Positions 25,708-35,387 of a stretch of DNA of 64,000 nucleotides are shown here, one piece after another. A program made the position numbers and the translations under genes. Origin of the DNA: Acidobacteriota bacterium (GTDB lineage: Bacteria > Acidobacteriota > Vicinamibacteria > Vicinamibacterales > UBA8438). Below the pieces are notes generated by a model that was given only the letters and a program-made list of their open reading frames with translations, made no database searches and had not been told where the DNA came from. Position 1 is the first letter of the stretch. Every line of letters starts with the position of its first letter. The stretch covers positions 817 to 64,816 of the forward strand of contig VXME01000040.1 of the NCBI GenBank assembly GCA_009861545.1, given 5' to 3'.

Positions 25708-26742
25708 ATGGCCACCCGCGACAGCGGCGAGCCGCCACCGTCCGAGCGCATCGACCTCGACGTGCCGGCCGATGACGCCGGATCCCGCCTCGATCAGTTC
25801 ATCGCTTCCCGCCTCGCAGACCGGACACGTTCACAGATCCAGCGGCTGATCCGGGAGGGTCGGGTCGAGATCGACCGCACCGCGGCGCGCCCGGGCACCG
25901 CGGTCCGCAGCGGCGACGTCGTGCGCATCGTGATCCCGGCGCCCGCCCCGGCGGCGCCGCGACCCGAGGCACTTCCACTCGCGGTCCTCTACGACGACGC
26001 GGATCTCGTCGTCGTCGACAAGCCGGCGGGCATGGTCGTGCATCCCGCCGCGGGCCACGCCGACGGCACCCTCGTCAATGCGCTACTGCACCACGTGCGG
26101 GATCTGAGCGGCATCGGCGGCGAGCTGCGCCCCGGCATCGTGCATCGCCTCGATCGCGGCACGTCCGGGGTAATGGTCGTCGCCAAGCACGATGGGGCGC
26201 ACGCCGAGCTCGCCCGGCAGTTCGCGGACCGGGAGGTAGAGAAGGAGTACGTCGCGCTCGTGTGGGGCCTGGTGCGGCAGGGGCGACGGATCGACCTGCC
26301 GATCGGCCGCGACCCGGTGGACAGGAAGCGCATCTCAACGCGTTCGCGGCGCGCCCGCGAGGCGGTCACGCGGGTGGTCATGGCCGAGCGGCTCGACGGC
26401 GTCACGCTCGCGCGGTTGGCGATCGCCACCGGCCGTACGCATCAGATCCGGGTTCACCTGAGCGCCATCGGGCACCCGGTGGTCGGGGACGCCGCCTACG
26501 GTGGCCGCAGGCGCCACCCGCCGCCGCATCTGCGCGTGGTTCAGCGGCTGGACCGCCCCTTTCTCCACGCCGCGCGGCTCGCGTTCACGCACCCGCGCGA
26601 CGGGCGGCGTATCGCGGTCTCCTGCGCGTTGCCCGACGACCTGGACAGACTTGGCGCCGAGATCCGCGACGTCACGCGGCGACGGGCCGGCGATTGGAGC
26701 CACGCCGCCGTGCCCCCATCGGAATCGGAGGAACACGCGTGA
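25708..26742 (+). CDS. rluD: RluD-family 23S rRNA pseudouridine synthase
   Basis: This is a pseudouridine synthase of about 344 aa. An N-terminal S4 RNA-binding domain (SRLDQFIASRL, then SQIQRLIREGRVEI) is followed by the RluA/RluD catalytic domain with the aspartate in HRLDRGTSGVMVVAK and the GRTHQIRVHLSAIGHPVVGD block. The S4 domain and length fit RluD (23S helix 69) rather than RluA or RluC, but the exact target is inferred. The start ATG 25708 is 26 bp after lgt. Its stop overlaps the NUDIX start (GTGA). Confidence 0.93.
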   Translation: MATRDSGEPPPSERIDLDVPADDAGSRLDQFIASRLADRTRSQIQRLIREGRVEIDRTAARPGTAVRSGDVVRIVIPAPAPAAPRPEALPLAVLYDDADLVVVDKPAGMVVHPAAGHADGTLVNALLHHVRDLSGIGGELRPGIVHRLDRGTSGVMVVAKHDGAHAELARQFADREVEKEYVALVWGLVRQGRRIDLPIGRDPVDRKRISTRSRRAREAVTRVVMAERLDGVTLARLAIATGRTHQIRVHLSAIGHPVVGDAAYGGRRRHPPPHLRVVQRLDRPFLHAARLAFTHPRDGRRIAVSCALPDDLDRLGAEIRDVTRRRAGDWSHAAVPPSESEEHA

Positions 26743-27263
26743 AGGAAAGCTCTGCCTCCACGCTCGACAGCCGCGCCGTCCACCGGGGGCGGGCCTTCAG
26801 GACCTACCAGGACCGCGTACGGCTGCCGAACGGCCGCGAGGCAGCGATGGACGTCGTCAGGCACCCGGCGTCGGCGATCCTCGTGCCGCAGCCCGACCCC
26901 GGGAGGGTGATCCTGGTCCGCCAGTACCGCTATGCCGTCGACCGCTGGATCTGGGAGCTGCCGGCCGGCAACGTCGAGCCCGGCGAGGATCCGGAGGCGG
27001 CGGCCCGGCGGGAATGCGCGGAGGAGACGGGCTGGACCGCCCGGCGCGTCGAGCGGATCGGCGCTTTCTATCCGAGCCCCGGCTACTGCGACGAGGTGAT
27101 GATCTTCTACCGCCTGACCGGGCTCACCGCCACGTCCCGGCTGGCGCTCGATGCGGACGAGGTACTCAAGCCGCGGATCTTCACTCTGGACGAGGCGCGG
27201 GAGGCTGTCGCCGAGGGACCGGTGGCCGACATGAAGACGGCGCTGGGGTTTAGTCTAATCTAG
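26739..27263 (+). CDS. NUDIX hydrolase, ADP-ribose pyrophosphatase type
   Basis: This 174-aa enzyme has a full Nudix box, GNVEPGEDPEAAARREC followed by AEETGW, preceded by the substrate-loop segment RQYRYAVDRWIWELPAG that is typical of ADP-ribose/ADP-sugar pyrophosphatases (NudF-like). It would hydrolyse ADP-ribose to AMP and ribose 5-phosphate. The GTG start overlaps the rluD stop and is preceded by GGAGG 8 nt upstream. It is the last gene of the ileS-lspA-lgt-rluD run. The following 134 bp to the end of lon hold no clear terminator. Confidence 0.93.
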   Translation: MKESSASTLDSRAVHRGRAFRTYQDRVRLPNGREAAMDVVRHPASAILVPQPDPGRVILVRQYRYAVDRWIWELPAGNVEPGEDPEAAARRECAEETGWTARRVERIGAFYPSPGYCDEVMIFYRLTGLTATSRLALDADEVLKPRIFTLDEAREAVAEGPVADMKTALGFSLI

Positions 27264-27397
27264 TCCAATCGTGTCCCGCCCCGGCAAGAGTCGGGATGAA
27301 CATACGGAAAGCCCTGGAACCGCTCTGGCTACGCCAATGGACGATATCGCGGACCGGCCATGGCGCCCGCGGAGTCCTCCATCCGGGGCCGGACCGG

Positions 27398-29845
27398 CTA
27401 CTGGACGGTTCCGTGCACCTGCTCGGCGCCGGCAGGGTCTTCCGCGCGGGGCGGCGCCGGCGGGGCGGGCAGCAACGCCAAGTCCAGAACCTCGTCGATC
27501 ATCGACACGTAGTGCACGTCGATCTCGCGGCGCAGGTCTTCGCTGAGATCCTCGTTGACGTGCTTCTCGTTCTGCCTCGGCAGGACGACCTCGACGATCC
27601 CGAGCCGGCGCGCGGCCAGCACCTTCTCCTTGATGCCGCCGACGGGAAGCACGTTTCCGGAAAGGGTGATCTCGCCGGTCATGGCCAGGTCGCCCCGCAC
27701 CGGGCGCCCGGTCAGCTCGGAAACCAGCGCGGCGACCATCGTGACCCCGGCTGAAGGCCCGTCCTTCGGGATGGCGCCCGACGGCACGTGCAGGTGCACC
27801 TCGGCCTCGCCGTAGAAAGCCGGATCGACATCGTAGCGGGACGCATTGGCCCGCAGCCACGAAAGCGCGGCGCGCGCCGACTCCTTCATCACGTCGCCCA
27901 GGTGTCCGGTCAGGGTGAGGGTGCCGCTGCCGCTCATCCGGCGCGACTCGACGAACAGCACGTCGCCGCCTACCGGCGTCCACGCCAGTCCGATGGCCAC
28001 GCCGGGTCGTTTCGTGCGCTGCGCCACCTCCTCATCGAGATGCTTCGGCGCACCCAGCATCTCGACGACGACTTCGGCGCTGATCTCGACCGGCGTCTCG
28101 TCCCCCTCGGCCCGCCGCCGCGCCACCTTGCGGCAGAGAGCGCCGATCTCGCGCTCGAGGTTGCGCACGCCAGCCTCGCGCGTATAGCCGCGAATGACGG
28201 CGCGCAAGGCCTCCTCGGTGAAACGCACCTGCTCGGACGTCAGGCCGTGGTTCTCGACTTGCCGGCCGAGGAGATGCTCGGTCGCTATGAGCAGCTTCTC
28301 CTCTTCCGTGTAGCCGGGCAACTCGAGGACCTCCATCCGGTCGCGCAGCGCCGGCGGGATCGGATCGAGGACGTTCGCGGTCGTGATGAAGAGCACTTCC
28401 GAGAGATCGAACGGCAGGTCGACGTAGTGGTCGCGGAAAGTCGAGTTCTGCTCGGGATCGAGCACCTCCAGTAGCGCGGAGGCCGGGTCGCCCCGGAAGT
28501 CCATCCCCAGCTTGTCGATCTCGTCGAGGATGAACACCGGGTTCTTCGACTCGGCGCGGCGGAGCCCCTGCATGATCTGCCCCGGCAACGCGCCGATGTA
28601 GGTCCGCCGATGGCCGCGGATCTCGGCTTCGTCCCGCATGCCTCCCAGCGAGACGCGCACGAACTTGCGGTCCATGGACGCGGCGATGCCCTTGGCCAGC
28701 GACGTCTTCCCGACTCCGGGCGGGCCGACGAAGCAGAGAATCGGTCCCTTCACGTCGGGATTCAGCTTCCGCACGGCGAGGTACTCCAGGATGCGGTCCT
28801 TCGCCTTCTCGAGTCCGGAGTGGTCGCCGTCCAATGTCTCCCGCGTCCGCGCGAGATCGATCTTCTCCTCGGTCCGCTGATTCCAGGGCAGGGCGATCAA
28901 CCAGTCGATGTAGGTGCGCGACACGGTGTACTCGGCCGCCGCGACCGGCATGCGCGAGAGGCGGTCGAGCTCGCGCAGCGCCTCCTTCAGCGAGGCGTCC
29001 GGCATGCCTGCCGCTTCGACCTTCTGCCGCAGCTCCTCGATCTCCTTGGCCTGGTCGTCGTTCTCGCCCAGCTCCTTCCTTATCGCCTTGAGCTGCTCGC
29101 GCAGCAGGTACTCGCGCTGGCTCTTGCCCATCTCCGACTGCACCTCCGACTGGATCTTCGAGCCGAGCTCCAGCACCTCGATCTCCTTGACCAGGATGCG
29201 GTTCAGATGATCCATTCGGGCTCGGACATCGAGCGTTTCCAGGACCTGCTGCCGGGCGGCCGTGGCCAGCGTCGCCAGACTGGCCGCGATGAAGTCGGCC
29301 AGCTTGCCCGGTTCCGAGATGTTCCCGGACAACGCCTGCAGCTCGTCGGAGAGCAGGGGAGAAAGGGACACCACCTGCTGGAAGTTGTTCTTGATGTTCC
29401 GCTGCAACGCGTCGACCTCGAGGCGATCGTCGTCGGACACGACCTCCTCCGCGGCGCGCACGGCCGCACGCAGGAAGGGCTCCGAAGCCGTGATTCCGTC
29501 CAGGGTGACGCGGGCCAGCCCCTGCACGATGAGCCGCAAGCTGCCATCCGGCAGCTTGAACATCTTGTGAATGTGCGTGATGGTGCCGATGTCGTAGAGA
29601 TCAGCCTGACCGGGCTCTTCGACCGACGCTTCGCGTTGCGTGAAGACCCCGACGAGCTGCTCGCCCTCGACGGCCGCCTCGACGAGCCGCACGGAACTCT
29701 CCCGCGCAACCGCCAGCGGCATGAATGCGCCGGGAAACAACACCGTGTCGCGGAGCGGCAGGATCGGCAGCTCCGCCGGAACCGACAGCTCAGGCTCGTC
29801 CGGCGGAGACGCCGGCGCGTCCGGACGCGTGGGTTCGTCGTTCAT
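27398..29845 (-). CDS. lon: Lon ATP-dependent protease
   Basis: This is an 815-aa cytosolic AAA+ protease for misfolded and regulatory proteins. The N-terminal LonN substrate domain spans about 20-210 ([19 protein letters not shown]), then come a coiled coil, Walker [10 protein letters not shown] at 374-382, Walker B FILDEID near 438-444, and the catalytic Ser698-Lys741 dyad in PKDGPSAG and GGIKEK, spaced 43 residues as in E. coli Lon. The length is normal for LonA. It lies 54 bp downstream of the dksA-like gene on the same strand and may share its transcript. Confidence 0.98.
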   Translation of the reverse strand: MNDEPTRPDAPASPPDEPELSVPAELPILPLRDTVLFPGAFMPLAVARESSVRLVEAAVEGEQLVGVFTQREASVEEPGQADLYDIGTITHIHKMFKLPDGSLRLIVQGLARVTLDGITASEPFLRAAVRAAEEVVSDDDRLEVDALQRNIKNNFQQVVSLSPLLSDELQALSGNISEPGKLADFIAASLATLATAARQQVLETLDVRARMDHLNRILVKEIEVLELGSKIQSEVQSEMGKSQREYLLREQLKAIRKELGENDDQAKEIEELRQKVEAAGMPDASLKEALRELDRLSRMPVAAAEYTVSRTYIDWLIALPWNQRTEEKIDLARTRETLDGDHSGLEKAKDRILEYLAVRKLNPDVKGPILCFVGPPGVGKTSLAKGIAASMDRKFVRVSLGGMRDEAEIRGHRRTYIGALPGQIMQGLRRAESKNPVFILDEIDKLGMDFRGDPASALLEVLDPEQNSTFRDHYVDLPFDLSEVLFITTANVLDPIPPALRDRMEVLELPGYTEEEKLLIATEHLLGRQVENHGLTSEQVRFTEEALRAVIRGYTREAGVRNLEREIGALCRKVARRRAEGDETPVEISAEVVVEMLGAPKHLDEEVAQRTKRPGVAIGLAWTPVGGDVLFVESRRMSGSGTLTLTGHLGDVMKESARAALSWLRANASRYDVDPAFYGEAEVHLHVPSGAIPKDGPSAGVTMVAALVSELTGRPVRGDLAMTGEITLSGNVLPVGGIKEKVLAARRLGIVEVVLPRQNEKHVNEDLSEDLRREIDVHYVSMIDEVLDLALLPAPPAPPRAEDPAGAEQVHGTVQ

Positions 29846-29899
29846 CGTGCACCGCCCGGGCGAGGCGACGCTCCGGGCAACGAGCTCCGAAGCGCTGCG

Positions 29900-30346
29900 T
29901 CAGCCGACGACATCGGCAAACAATGATACCGCCCCGCGCCGGGCGACATGCACCTCGCGCTCCAGCTCGACCTCCCGGATCGCTTCGCAATCCGTGCACC
30001 GCACGGCGAACGGCAATGCACGCAGCCGCCCGCTGGAGATCTCCTTCCCGCACTCGTAGCAGTAGCCGAACGTCCCCTCGTCGAGGCGCGACAGCGCCTC
30101 GGTCATCTTGTTCAGGGTCTCCGCCTTCATCTGCAGCAGGGCGAACTCGATATCGTCCTGGATGTCGGCCTCGGAGGTCTCGGCGTCGTCGCGAACGTCA
30201 TGCAGCGGCGCCGCGGCTCCCTCGGCCCGTACATCCCGCATCTTGTGCTGGACCTCTCCGATGATCTCGAGGCGTCGGGCCTCCAGAATGCACCTGAGCT
30301 CGTCGTAGCGGGCCTTGTCCATACGGTTCTTCGTCTTCGTGCTCAT
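29900..30346 (-). CDS. DksA/TraR-family zinc-finger protein
   Basis: This 148-aa protein is a likely RNA polymerase secondary-channel regulator. A long N-terminal coiled coil carries an acidic tip (DDAETSEADIQDD, residues 53-65), where DksA uses two aspartates. It ends in a C4 zinc finger (Cys96-x2-Cys99, Cys117-x2-Cys120; CYECGKEISSGRLRALPF). Family proteins act with ppGpp, and the RSH enzyme that makes ppGpp is encoded 1.6 kb away. The start ATG 30346 has AAGGAG upstream. Whether it behaves as DksA or as a paralogue without ppGpp synergy cannot be told from the sequence. Confidence 0.88.
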   Translation of the reverse strand: MSTKTKNRMDKARYDELRCILEARRLEIIGEVQHKMRDVRAEGAAAPLHDVRDDAETSEADIQDDIEFALLQMKAETLNKMTEALSRLDEGTFGYCYECGKEISSGRLRALPFAVRCTDCEAIREVELEREVHVARRGAVSLFADVVG

Positions 30347-30568
30347 GATGACGGCTCCTTCCGCCACACCGAAAAGCAAACTGCGTGCCGGCATCGAACC
30401 GGCCACAATCACTTAGACGACGATGACCGCTCTTCGGTTTCCCGCAATCGGTCGCCCTCTCCAGTGGACAGGCGTCCGCTGGAGATCCGCCAGGCGAAGG
30501 CGCCACCATGCCCCAACGTTGATCCGGACTGCGCGTTGTGCCAAGCTGAGCCTCCGCGACGAGAAGCC

Positions 30569-31243
30569 ATGGGCAAGCCCGTCTGTTCGCTCTGCGGTCG
30601 CCGCCGTGCGCGCCGATCCTGCCCCGCCCTCGGGGAGCAGATTTGCTCCGCGTGTTGCGGCGCCAAGCGACGCAAGCAGATCGCGTGCCCGCCGGACTGC
30701 GTGTACCTGGAGTCGGCGACGACGCATCCCCCCGCCGTCATCCAGCGGCAGCGCGAGCGCGACGGCGGGTTCCTCGTCGCCCTGCTGCACGGCCTGACGG
30801 GTCGCCAGCAGCGGCTGACCGCAATGCTGCTCGAGTATCTCGCCGGCGATCGGCCGGACGCCCCCGGCCTCGTCGACGCGGACGTCGAGCAGGCCGCGAC
30901 AGCCCTCGCCCGGACCTACGAGACCGCGAGCCGCGGCATCGTGTACGAGCACGCCGCCGGCACGGCGGCCGGGCAGAGGCTGGCCCTGGAACTGAAGCGA
31001 CTCATCGAAACCGACCGCACCAACGGCGCCCACCTGTCCGATCACGATACCGCTGGCGTCCTGCGGCGCGTGGAAGCCGGGGCCCATGAGGCTCGACGCG
31101 CACTCGACGACGGCGACAACGAGCGCGCCTGGCTGGCGATGCTCAAGCGGGTCTGGACATCGGCGGCCGACGGCGCGGAACGCGGTCCGTCCGGCGACGC
31201 CGCGGGCCCAACGACGCCGGCCGGACTGATCCTGCCACCGTGA
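30569..31243 (+). CDS. Unknown protein with an N-terminal eight-cysteine zinc-ribbon-like motif
   Basis: This is a 224-aa protein of unknown function. The first 45 residues hold eight cysteines at 6, 9, 18, 26, 29, 30, 40 and 44 (CSLCGRRRARRSCPALGEQI, then CSACCGAKRR and CPPDC), with many basic residues, suggesting one or two metal sites and possibly nucleic-acid contact. The remaining 180 residues look entirely helical and contain no motif I recognise. ATG 30569 begins right at the cysteine block; the frame is open further upstream but reads as antisense of the dksA-like gene. It is divergent from that gene and 67 bp upstream of rpmB. Confidence 0.75.
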   Translation: MGKPVCSLCGRRRARRSCPALGEQICSACCGAKRRKQIACPPDCVYLESATTHPPAVIQRQRERDGGFLVALLHGLTGRQQRLTAMLLEYLAGDRPDAPGLVDADVEQAATALARTYETASRGIVYEHAAGTAAGQRLALELKRLIETDRTNGAHLSDHDTAGVLRRVEAGAHEARRALDDGDNERAWLAMLKRVWTSAADGAERGPSGDAAGPTTPAGLILPP

Positions 31244-31251
31244 CGTTCGCG

Positions 31252-31279
31252 GTGACGAAGCGGCTCCGTGGTATACAAT
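31252..31279 (+). promoter_or_regulatory. Sigma-70-like promoter for rpmB
   Basis: GTGACG (31252-31257) and TACAAT (31274-31279) are 16 bp apart, giving a leader of about 25 nt before the rpmB ATG, with GGGAGAGAG as ribosome-binding site. Confidence 0.5.
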
Positions 31280-31310
31280 TCCCGTTTCGGCTCCGGGAGA
31301 GAGTCAGTCC

Positions 31311-31502
31311 ATGGCGAAACGCTGCGAATTCTGTGTAAAGGGACCCGCCGTAGGGCGCAACGTCAGTCACGCCCACAACGTCACGCGGCGGCGGTTCCAG
31401 GCCAACATCCAGTCGGTTCGCGCCGTCGTCGGCGGCCGGGTCAAGCGCGTGCGCGTCTGCACCCGCTGCATCCGCTCGAATCGGATCACGAAGCCCGCCT
31501 GA
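31311..31502 (+). CDS. rpmB: Ribosomal protein bL28, zinc-ribbon (C+) form
   Basis: This 63-aa large-subunit ribosomal protein begins [20 protein letters not shown] and has the family core [14 protein letters not shown]. Two CxxC pairs (Cys5/Cys8 and Cys50/Cys53) make it the zinc-binding C+ type; genomes with two L28 genes often carry a second, cysteine-free copy for zinc starvation. A ribosome-binding site GGGAGAGAG precedes the ATG and a good promoter lies 30 bp upstream. ridA follows after 11 bp. Confidence 0.97.
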   Translation: MAKRCEFCVKGPAVGRNVSHAHNVTRRRFQANIQSVRAVVGGRVKRVRVCTRCIRSNRITKPA

Positions 31503-31513
31503 CCGGACCTCAC

Positions 31514-31900
31514 GTGGCGCGGACCGCAATCACGTCCACCGGCGCACCGGCCGCGATCGGCCCCTACTCGCAGGCCGTAAGGGCCGGCGACCTTCTGTTC
31601 GTCTCCGGACAGGTACCGATCGATCCCGAAACGGGGCAGTTGATCGACGGCGACGTGGCGGCGCAGACCCACCGCGTGCTGCGGAGTCTCGACGCCATCG
31701 TCCGCGCGGCCGGCGCGACGTTCGACGACGTCGTGAAGACGACCGTCTATCTCGCCGACATGAACGACTTCGTGACCATGAATCGCGCGTACGCCACCTG
31801 GTTCGCAGAACCGGCGCCGGCACGCGCCGCCGTCGAAGTCGCGCGTCTCCCGAAGGACGCGCGGATCGAGATCGACGCCATCGTCCGGCTTCCCGCCTGA
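31514..31900 (+). CDS. ridA: RidA family reactive imine/enamine deaminase
   Basis: This 128-aa cytosolic trimeric enzyme hydrolyses 2-aminoacrylate and related enamines formed by PLP enzymes. Signature blocks are [43 protein letters not shown] and the C-terminal [20 protein letters not shown], including the substrate-binding Arg. GTG 31514 is the first start after rpmB and gives the normal family length. It converges on the RSH gene across a 53-bp gap. Confidence 0.95.
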   Translation: MARTAITSTGAPAAIGPYSQAVRAGDLLFVSGQVPIDPETGQLIDGDVAAQTHRVLRSLDAIVRAAGATFDDVVKTTVYLADMNDFVTMNRAYATWFAEPAPARAAVEVARLPKDARIEIDAIVRLPA

Positions 31901-31953
31901 ACCTGCTGCTGCCCGCCCGCGACCGGCCCTTGTCGGAGCAGGAGTCGCTGGCT

Positions 31954-34116
31954 CTACGGCTTTCGGTGAACGCGCTCGACGTCGAGCACGCCGGCCACGG
32001 CCCGCACGACCTTGATGACGCGCTGCAGGTGCTGCATGTCGCTGATGTCGAACGTCACGCTGATATGGCCGTGCCGGTCCTTGTTGGCGGACGCTTCCAC
32101 CTTGAGGATGTTGATTCTCCGGTCCGCGAGGCGTGACGTCACGTCGGCTATCATGCCGCGGCGATCCTCGACCTGAATGGTGAGGCAGACCGTGAACGTC
32201 GACTCGTCGTTCGCCTTGTCCCAGGCAACGTCGATCCGCCGCTCCGGGTCGTAGAAGAGGTTCACGACGTTCGGACAGCTCGCGGCGTGCACCGAGACGC
32301 CCTTCCCGCGGGTGACGTAACCGACGATCTTCTCCCCGCGGATCGGATTGCAGCAGCCGGCCCGGAACACCATCAGGTCGTCGAATCCCCGTACCTTGAT
32401 CGTCTCCTGGTTCGGACGAAGCACGCGGCGAACCACGGACGCAATGGACGCTTCCGCTTTCGGATGCTCGCGCTGCTCACGGGGAATCAGGACGTCCAGC
32501 ACGGCGCGGGACGAGACCTTGCCGTATCCGACGGACGCATAGAGGTCGTCCGGCTTCGACGCCCCGAGCGTGGAGCAGACCCTGGCGACCGCGTCCGGAT
32601 CCAGCACCGTCCTGGGCTTGAGATCGAATCGGCGGACCTCCTTCTCGATCAGCTTGCGTCCCAGCTCCACGGCCCGCAGCTTCTCCTCGACGTGGATGAA
32701 GTGCTTGATCTTGTTGCGCGCGCGCGTGGTCGCCACGATGTTCAGCCAGTCGCGGTTCGGCCGGTTGCCGGTCCGGGTGACCACCTCGACGATGTCTCCG
32801 CTCTGCAGCGGCGTCCGCAACGGAACCATCCGGCCGTTGACGCGCGCGCCGACGCACGTATGGCCGACGTCGGTGTGAATCGCGTAGGCGAAATCGATGG
32901 GGGTCGCTCCGCGGGGCAGCGCCTTGACCTCGCCCTTCGGCGTGAAGGTGTACACCTCCTCCGGATAGAGATCGAGCTTGAGGCTGTGAATGAACTCGCT
33001 CGGGTCCGGCACCTCCTGCTGCCACTCCAGGAGTTGCCGCAGCCAGAGGAAGTACTTCTCGTCCGGTTCGGCGCCGACTCGGCCTTCCTTGTACTTCCAG
33101 TGCGCGGCGATGCCGTGCTCGGCGATCCGGTGCATGTCCTCCGAGCGGATCTGCACCTCGAACGGCAGCCCGACATCGCTGATGACCGCCGTGTGCAGCG
33201 ACTGATAGCCGTTCGGACGCGGCATGGCCACGAAGTCCTTGAACCGGCCGTGCACCGGCGCCCAGATCTGATGGATGATGCCGAGCGCTGCGTAGCAGTC
33301 GCGCTCCGACTGGGTGATGACGCGGACAGCGAGGAGATCGTACACCTCGTCCAGGGAGATCTTCTGCCGCCTGATCTTCTTCCAGATGCTGAAGATGCTC
33401 TTGATCCGCGCTTCCAGAGAGACGATCGGCACGCCGGCGTCCCGCAACTTCTCCGCAAGCGTGCTCTTGAGACTGTCGACGGTCCGCTCGGTCGCGCGGC
33501 GGCGTGCTTCCACGCGCTCCAGCAGCGACTCGTAGCCCGGCGGATCGAGATGGCGGAACGCAAGCTCCTCGAGCTCGTTCTTCACCTTGTTCATCCCGAG
33601 GCGGTGCGCGATGGGTGCGTAGATGTCGATGGTCTCCTGCGAGATCTTCAGTCTGCGGTCTTCGCGAAGATGACCGAGGGTGCGCATGTTGTGAAGGCGG
33701 TCCGCCAGCTTGACGAGGATGACGCGCGCGTCGTCCACCATCGCCAGCAGCATCTTCCGGAAGTTCTCCGCCTGCCGCTCCTCGCTCGACGAGAATGGAA
33801 TCGTGCTTATCTTCGTGACGCCTTCGACGACGTGGGCGATCTCCGCACCGAAGAGTCCGCGAACGTTCTCGATGGTGGTCAGCGTGTCCTCGACAACGTC
33901 GTGCAGCAGGCTGGCCGCGATCGTCACGTCGTCGAGATGCATCTCGGCTACGAGGTGCGCAACCTCCAGCGGGTGCGTGATGTACTGCTCTCCGGACCGG
34001 CGGATCTGGCCCGCATGCTCCAGGGCCGAAAACTCGTAGGCCCGGTGCAGCAGATCCGCATCCGTGTCCGGGTTGTACGAGCGGACCGAGCCGAGCAGAT
34101 TCTCGAAGCTGAGCAT
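31954..34116 (-). CDS. Bifunctional (p)ppGpp synthetase/hydrolase (RSH)
   Basis: This is a 720-aa stringent-response enzyme. Domains in order: an HD hydrolase (HAGQIRRSGEQYITHPLEVA, LLHDVVEDT, KLADRLHNMRTL), the synthetase domain (YDLLAVRVI, GRFKDFVAMPRPNGYQSLHT), TGS (VYTFTPKGEVKALPRGATPID), the helical/zinc-finger region with GCCNPI, and a C-terminal ACT domain (IQVEDRRGMIADVTSRLADR). The intact HD motif and the basic RFKD segment favour a bifunctional Rel/SpoT enzyme rather than a synthetase-only RelA. It is the only RSH gene in the window. ATG 34116 (MLSFENLL) is preferred to the upstream ATG 34152, which would overlap the promoter. Confidence 0.97.
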   Translation of the reverse strand: MLSFENLLGSVRSYNPDTDADLLHRAYEFSALEHAGQIRRSGEQYITHPLEVAHLVAEMHLDDVTIAASLLHDVVEDTLTTIENVRGLFGAEIAHVVEGVTKISTIPFSSSEERQAENFRKMLLAMVDDARVILVKLADRLHNMRTLGHLREDRRLKISQETIDIYAPIAHRLGMNKVKNELEELAFRHLDPPGYESLLERVEARRRATERTVDSLKSTLAEKLRDAGVPIVSLEARIKSIFSIWKKIRRQKISLDEVYDLLAVRVITQSERDCYAALGIIHQIWAPVHGRFKDFVAMPRPNGYQSLHTAVISDVGLPFEVQIRSEDMHRIAEHGIAAHWKYKEGRVGAEPDEKYFLWLRQLLEWQQEVPDPSEFIHSLKLDLYPEEVYTFTPKGEVKALPRGATPIDFAYAIHTDVGHTCVGARVNGRMVPLRTPLQSGDIVEVVTRTGNRPNRDWLNIVATTRARNKIKHFIHVEEKLRAVELGRKLIEKEVRRFDLKPRTVLDPDAVARVCSTLGASKPDDLYASVGYGKVSSRAVLDVLIPREQREHPKAEASIASVVRRVLRPNQETIKVRGFDDLMVFRAGCCNPIRGEKIVGYVTRGKGVSVHAASCPNVVNLFYDPERRIDVAWDKANDESTFTVCLTIQVEDRRGMIADVTSRLADRRINILKVEASANKDRHGHISVTFDISDMQHLQRVIKVVRAVAGVLDVERVHRKP

Positions 34117-34136
34117 GGAAACCGCCGTCCGAAACG

Positions 34137-34165
34137 ACGATACGGGGAGCACGCAGGAGGGTCAA
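34137..34165 (-). promoter_or_regulatory. Sigma-70-like promoter for the RSH gene
   Basis: TTGACC (34165-34160), a 17-bp spacer and TATCGT (34142-34137) direct leftward transcription. The -10 ends 20 nt before ATG 34116. This excludes the upstream ATG at 34152 as the translational start on this promoter. Confidence 0.65.
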
Positions 34166-34183
34166 GAACGCCCTTCCCGGCTG

Positions 34184-34215
34184 TTGACTTGCTATTCCTT
34201 TTGCTTCACTATAGC
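34184..34215 (+). promoter_or_regulatory. Possible promoter for the TPR lipoprotein gene
   Basis: TTGACT (34184-34189) is followed by CACTAT at 34207 (17-bp spacer) or TATAGC at 34210 (20-bp spacer). The remaining leader to ATG 34362 would be about 145 nt with a GGGAGAGG ribosome-binding site. Confidence 0.4.
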
Positions 34216-34361
34216 CATTCGCTTGGGGAGGGAACAGGTCGCCGGCGCCTGCCGCCGCGCGAGAGCGTATCGTGTGCGCCCGCTTGGCGGCGCGCCGCCC
34301 GCCGGGTGGCGGGGCGAAGCGGCCGCGGCCGGGAGTTTCGCACTTGATGAGGGAGAGGATC

Positions 34362-35348
34362 ATGCAGACGGGACGGACCTTGTTGAGACTGGGCCTCGTT
34401 GTGGCGATGGTGATGCCGTTGGTCTCGTGTGGCTTCTTCGACCAGCTCGGCGCCATGCGCACGTTCAAGGAAGCCAACCTCTTCTACGGACGCGGGGACT
34501 ACGAGGCGGCGATCGAAGAGTACCAGCATGTGGTCGACGTGGTCAGCGAAGACCCGAACAGCGAATTGTCGCAGGCGATGAGCGTGGCCTACTTCTACAT
34601 CGCCAACTGCTACGACAATCTCTACACGCCGGCGTTCCGGGGCGAGCCGGAGAACGACGCGTTGCTGGACCAGGCGGTGGAGTACTACCGGTTGGCTGCC
34701 GACAACATCCCGAACCGGGAGTTCCGGACGCTGTCGATGCAGTACCTCGTGGCCGCCTACGGCCCCGACAAGATGAACGACCCCACGAACCGGGCGATGC
34801 TGCTGCAGGAGATGATCCAGCTCGACCCCGGCAATCCGGACAACTACTTCGTGCTGGCGCAGCTCTTCGAGGAATCCGGGCTGTTCGAGGACGCCGAGAC
34901 GATCTATCTCGAGGTCCGCAACATGCTTTCCGACGATCCGACGGTCTACCTCCAGCTCGCCGGGTTCTACAACCGTGCGGGCGATTTCGATCAGACCATC
35001 GACGCGCTGCGCCAGCGGGCCGACATCGAGCCGGACAACCCCGAGGCGTTCTACACCATCTCCACCTTCTACTGGGAAAAGGCGTTCCGCGATTTCCGAA
35101 TCACCCAGGAAGAGAAGGCCGAGTACGTGTTGGCCGGCATCGAAGCGGCCGACCAGGCGATCGCACTGAACGAGCGGTACGTCGACGCGCTGGTCTACAA
35201 GAACATCCTGCTCCGGATGCAGGCGAACATGAGCGATGACCAGGACGAGCAGGACGCGCTCATCGCCGAGGCCGACGAGTTGCGTGACCGCGCGCAGGAG
35301 ATTCAGGACGAGGCGCGGGGCGGCGGCGCGGCGGGCGCCGGTCAGTAG
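34362..35348 (+). CDS. TPR-repeat lipoprotein of unknown function
   Basis: This is a 328-aa periplasmic lipoprotein: the signal peptide ends in LVSC (Cys23), followed by TPR-like helical pairs (TFKEANLFYGRGDYEAAIEE, then AQLFEESGLFEDAETIYLEV and LAGFYNRAGDFDQTIDALRQ). A Gly/Ala-rich tail closes it. TPR lipoproteins of this kind often act as scaffolds in envelope complexes, but no partner is evident; the nearest neighbours are the TonB/Exb genes, which converge on it. I chose ATG 34362 because GGAGAGG sits just upstream; ATG 34347 in the same frame is an alternative. A strong terminator follows 40 bp after the stop. Confidence 0.82.
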   Translation: MQTGRTLLRLGLVVAMVMPLVSCGFFDQLGAMRTFKEANLFYGRGDYEAAIEEYQHVVDVVSEDPNSELSQAMSVAYFYIANCYDNLYTPAFRGEPENDALLDQAVEYYRLAADNIPNREFRTLSMQYLVAAYGPDKMNDPTNRAMLLQEMIQLDPGNPDNYFVLAQLFEESGLFEDAETIYLEVRNMLSDDPTVYLQLAGFYNRAGDFDQTIDALRQRADIEPDNPEAFYTISTFYWEKAFRDFRITQEEKAEYVLAGIEAADQAIALNERYVDALVYKNILLRMQANMSDDQDEQDALIAEADELRDRAQEIQDEARGGGAAGAGQ

Positions 35349-35387
35349 GCGCGGCGGCGCATTCCACTTCCGGTCCGAGATACTCGT

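Noticed and set aside
25108-26742. An Lgt-RluD fusion
   Set aside because: The upstream part of the RluD frame is an out-of-frame reading of lgt. RluD starts at 25708.
32287-34347. A 686-codon + strand frame over the RSH gene
   Set aside because: Antisense shadow, rich in Leu, Arg, Val and Asp without domains; the RSH protein on the other strand is complete.
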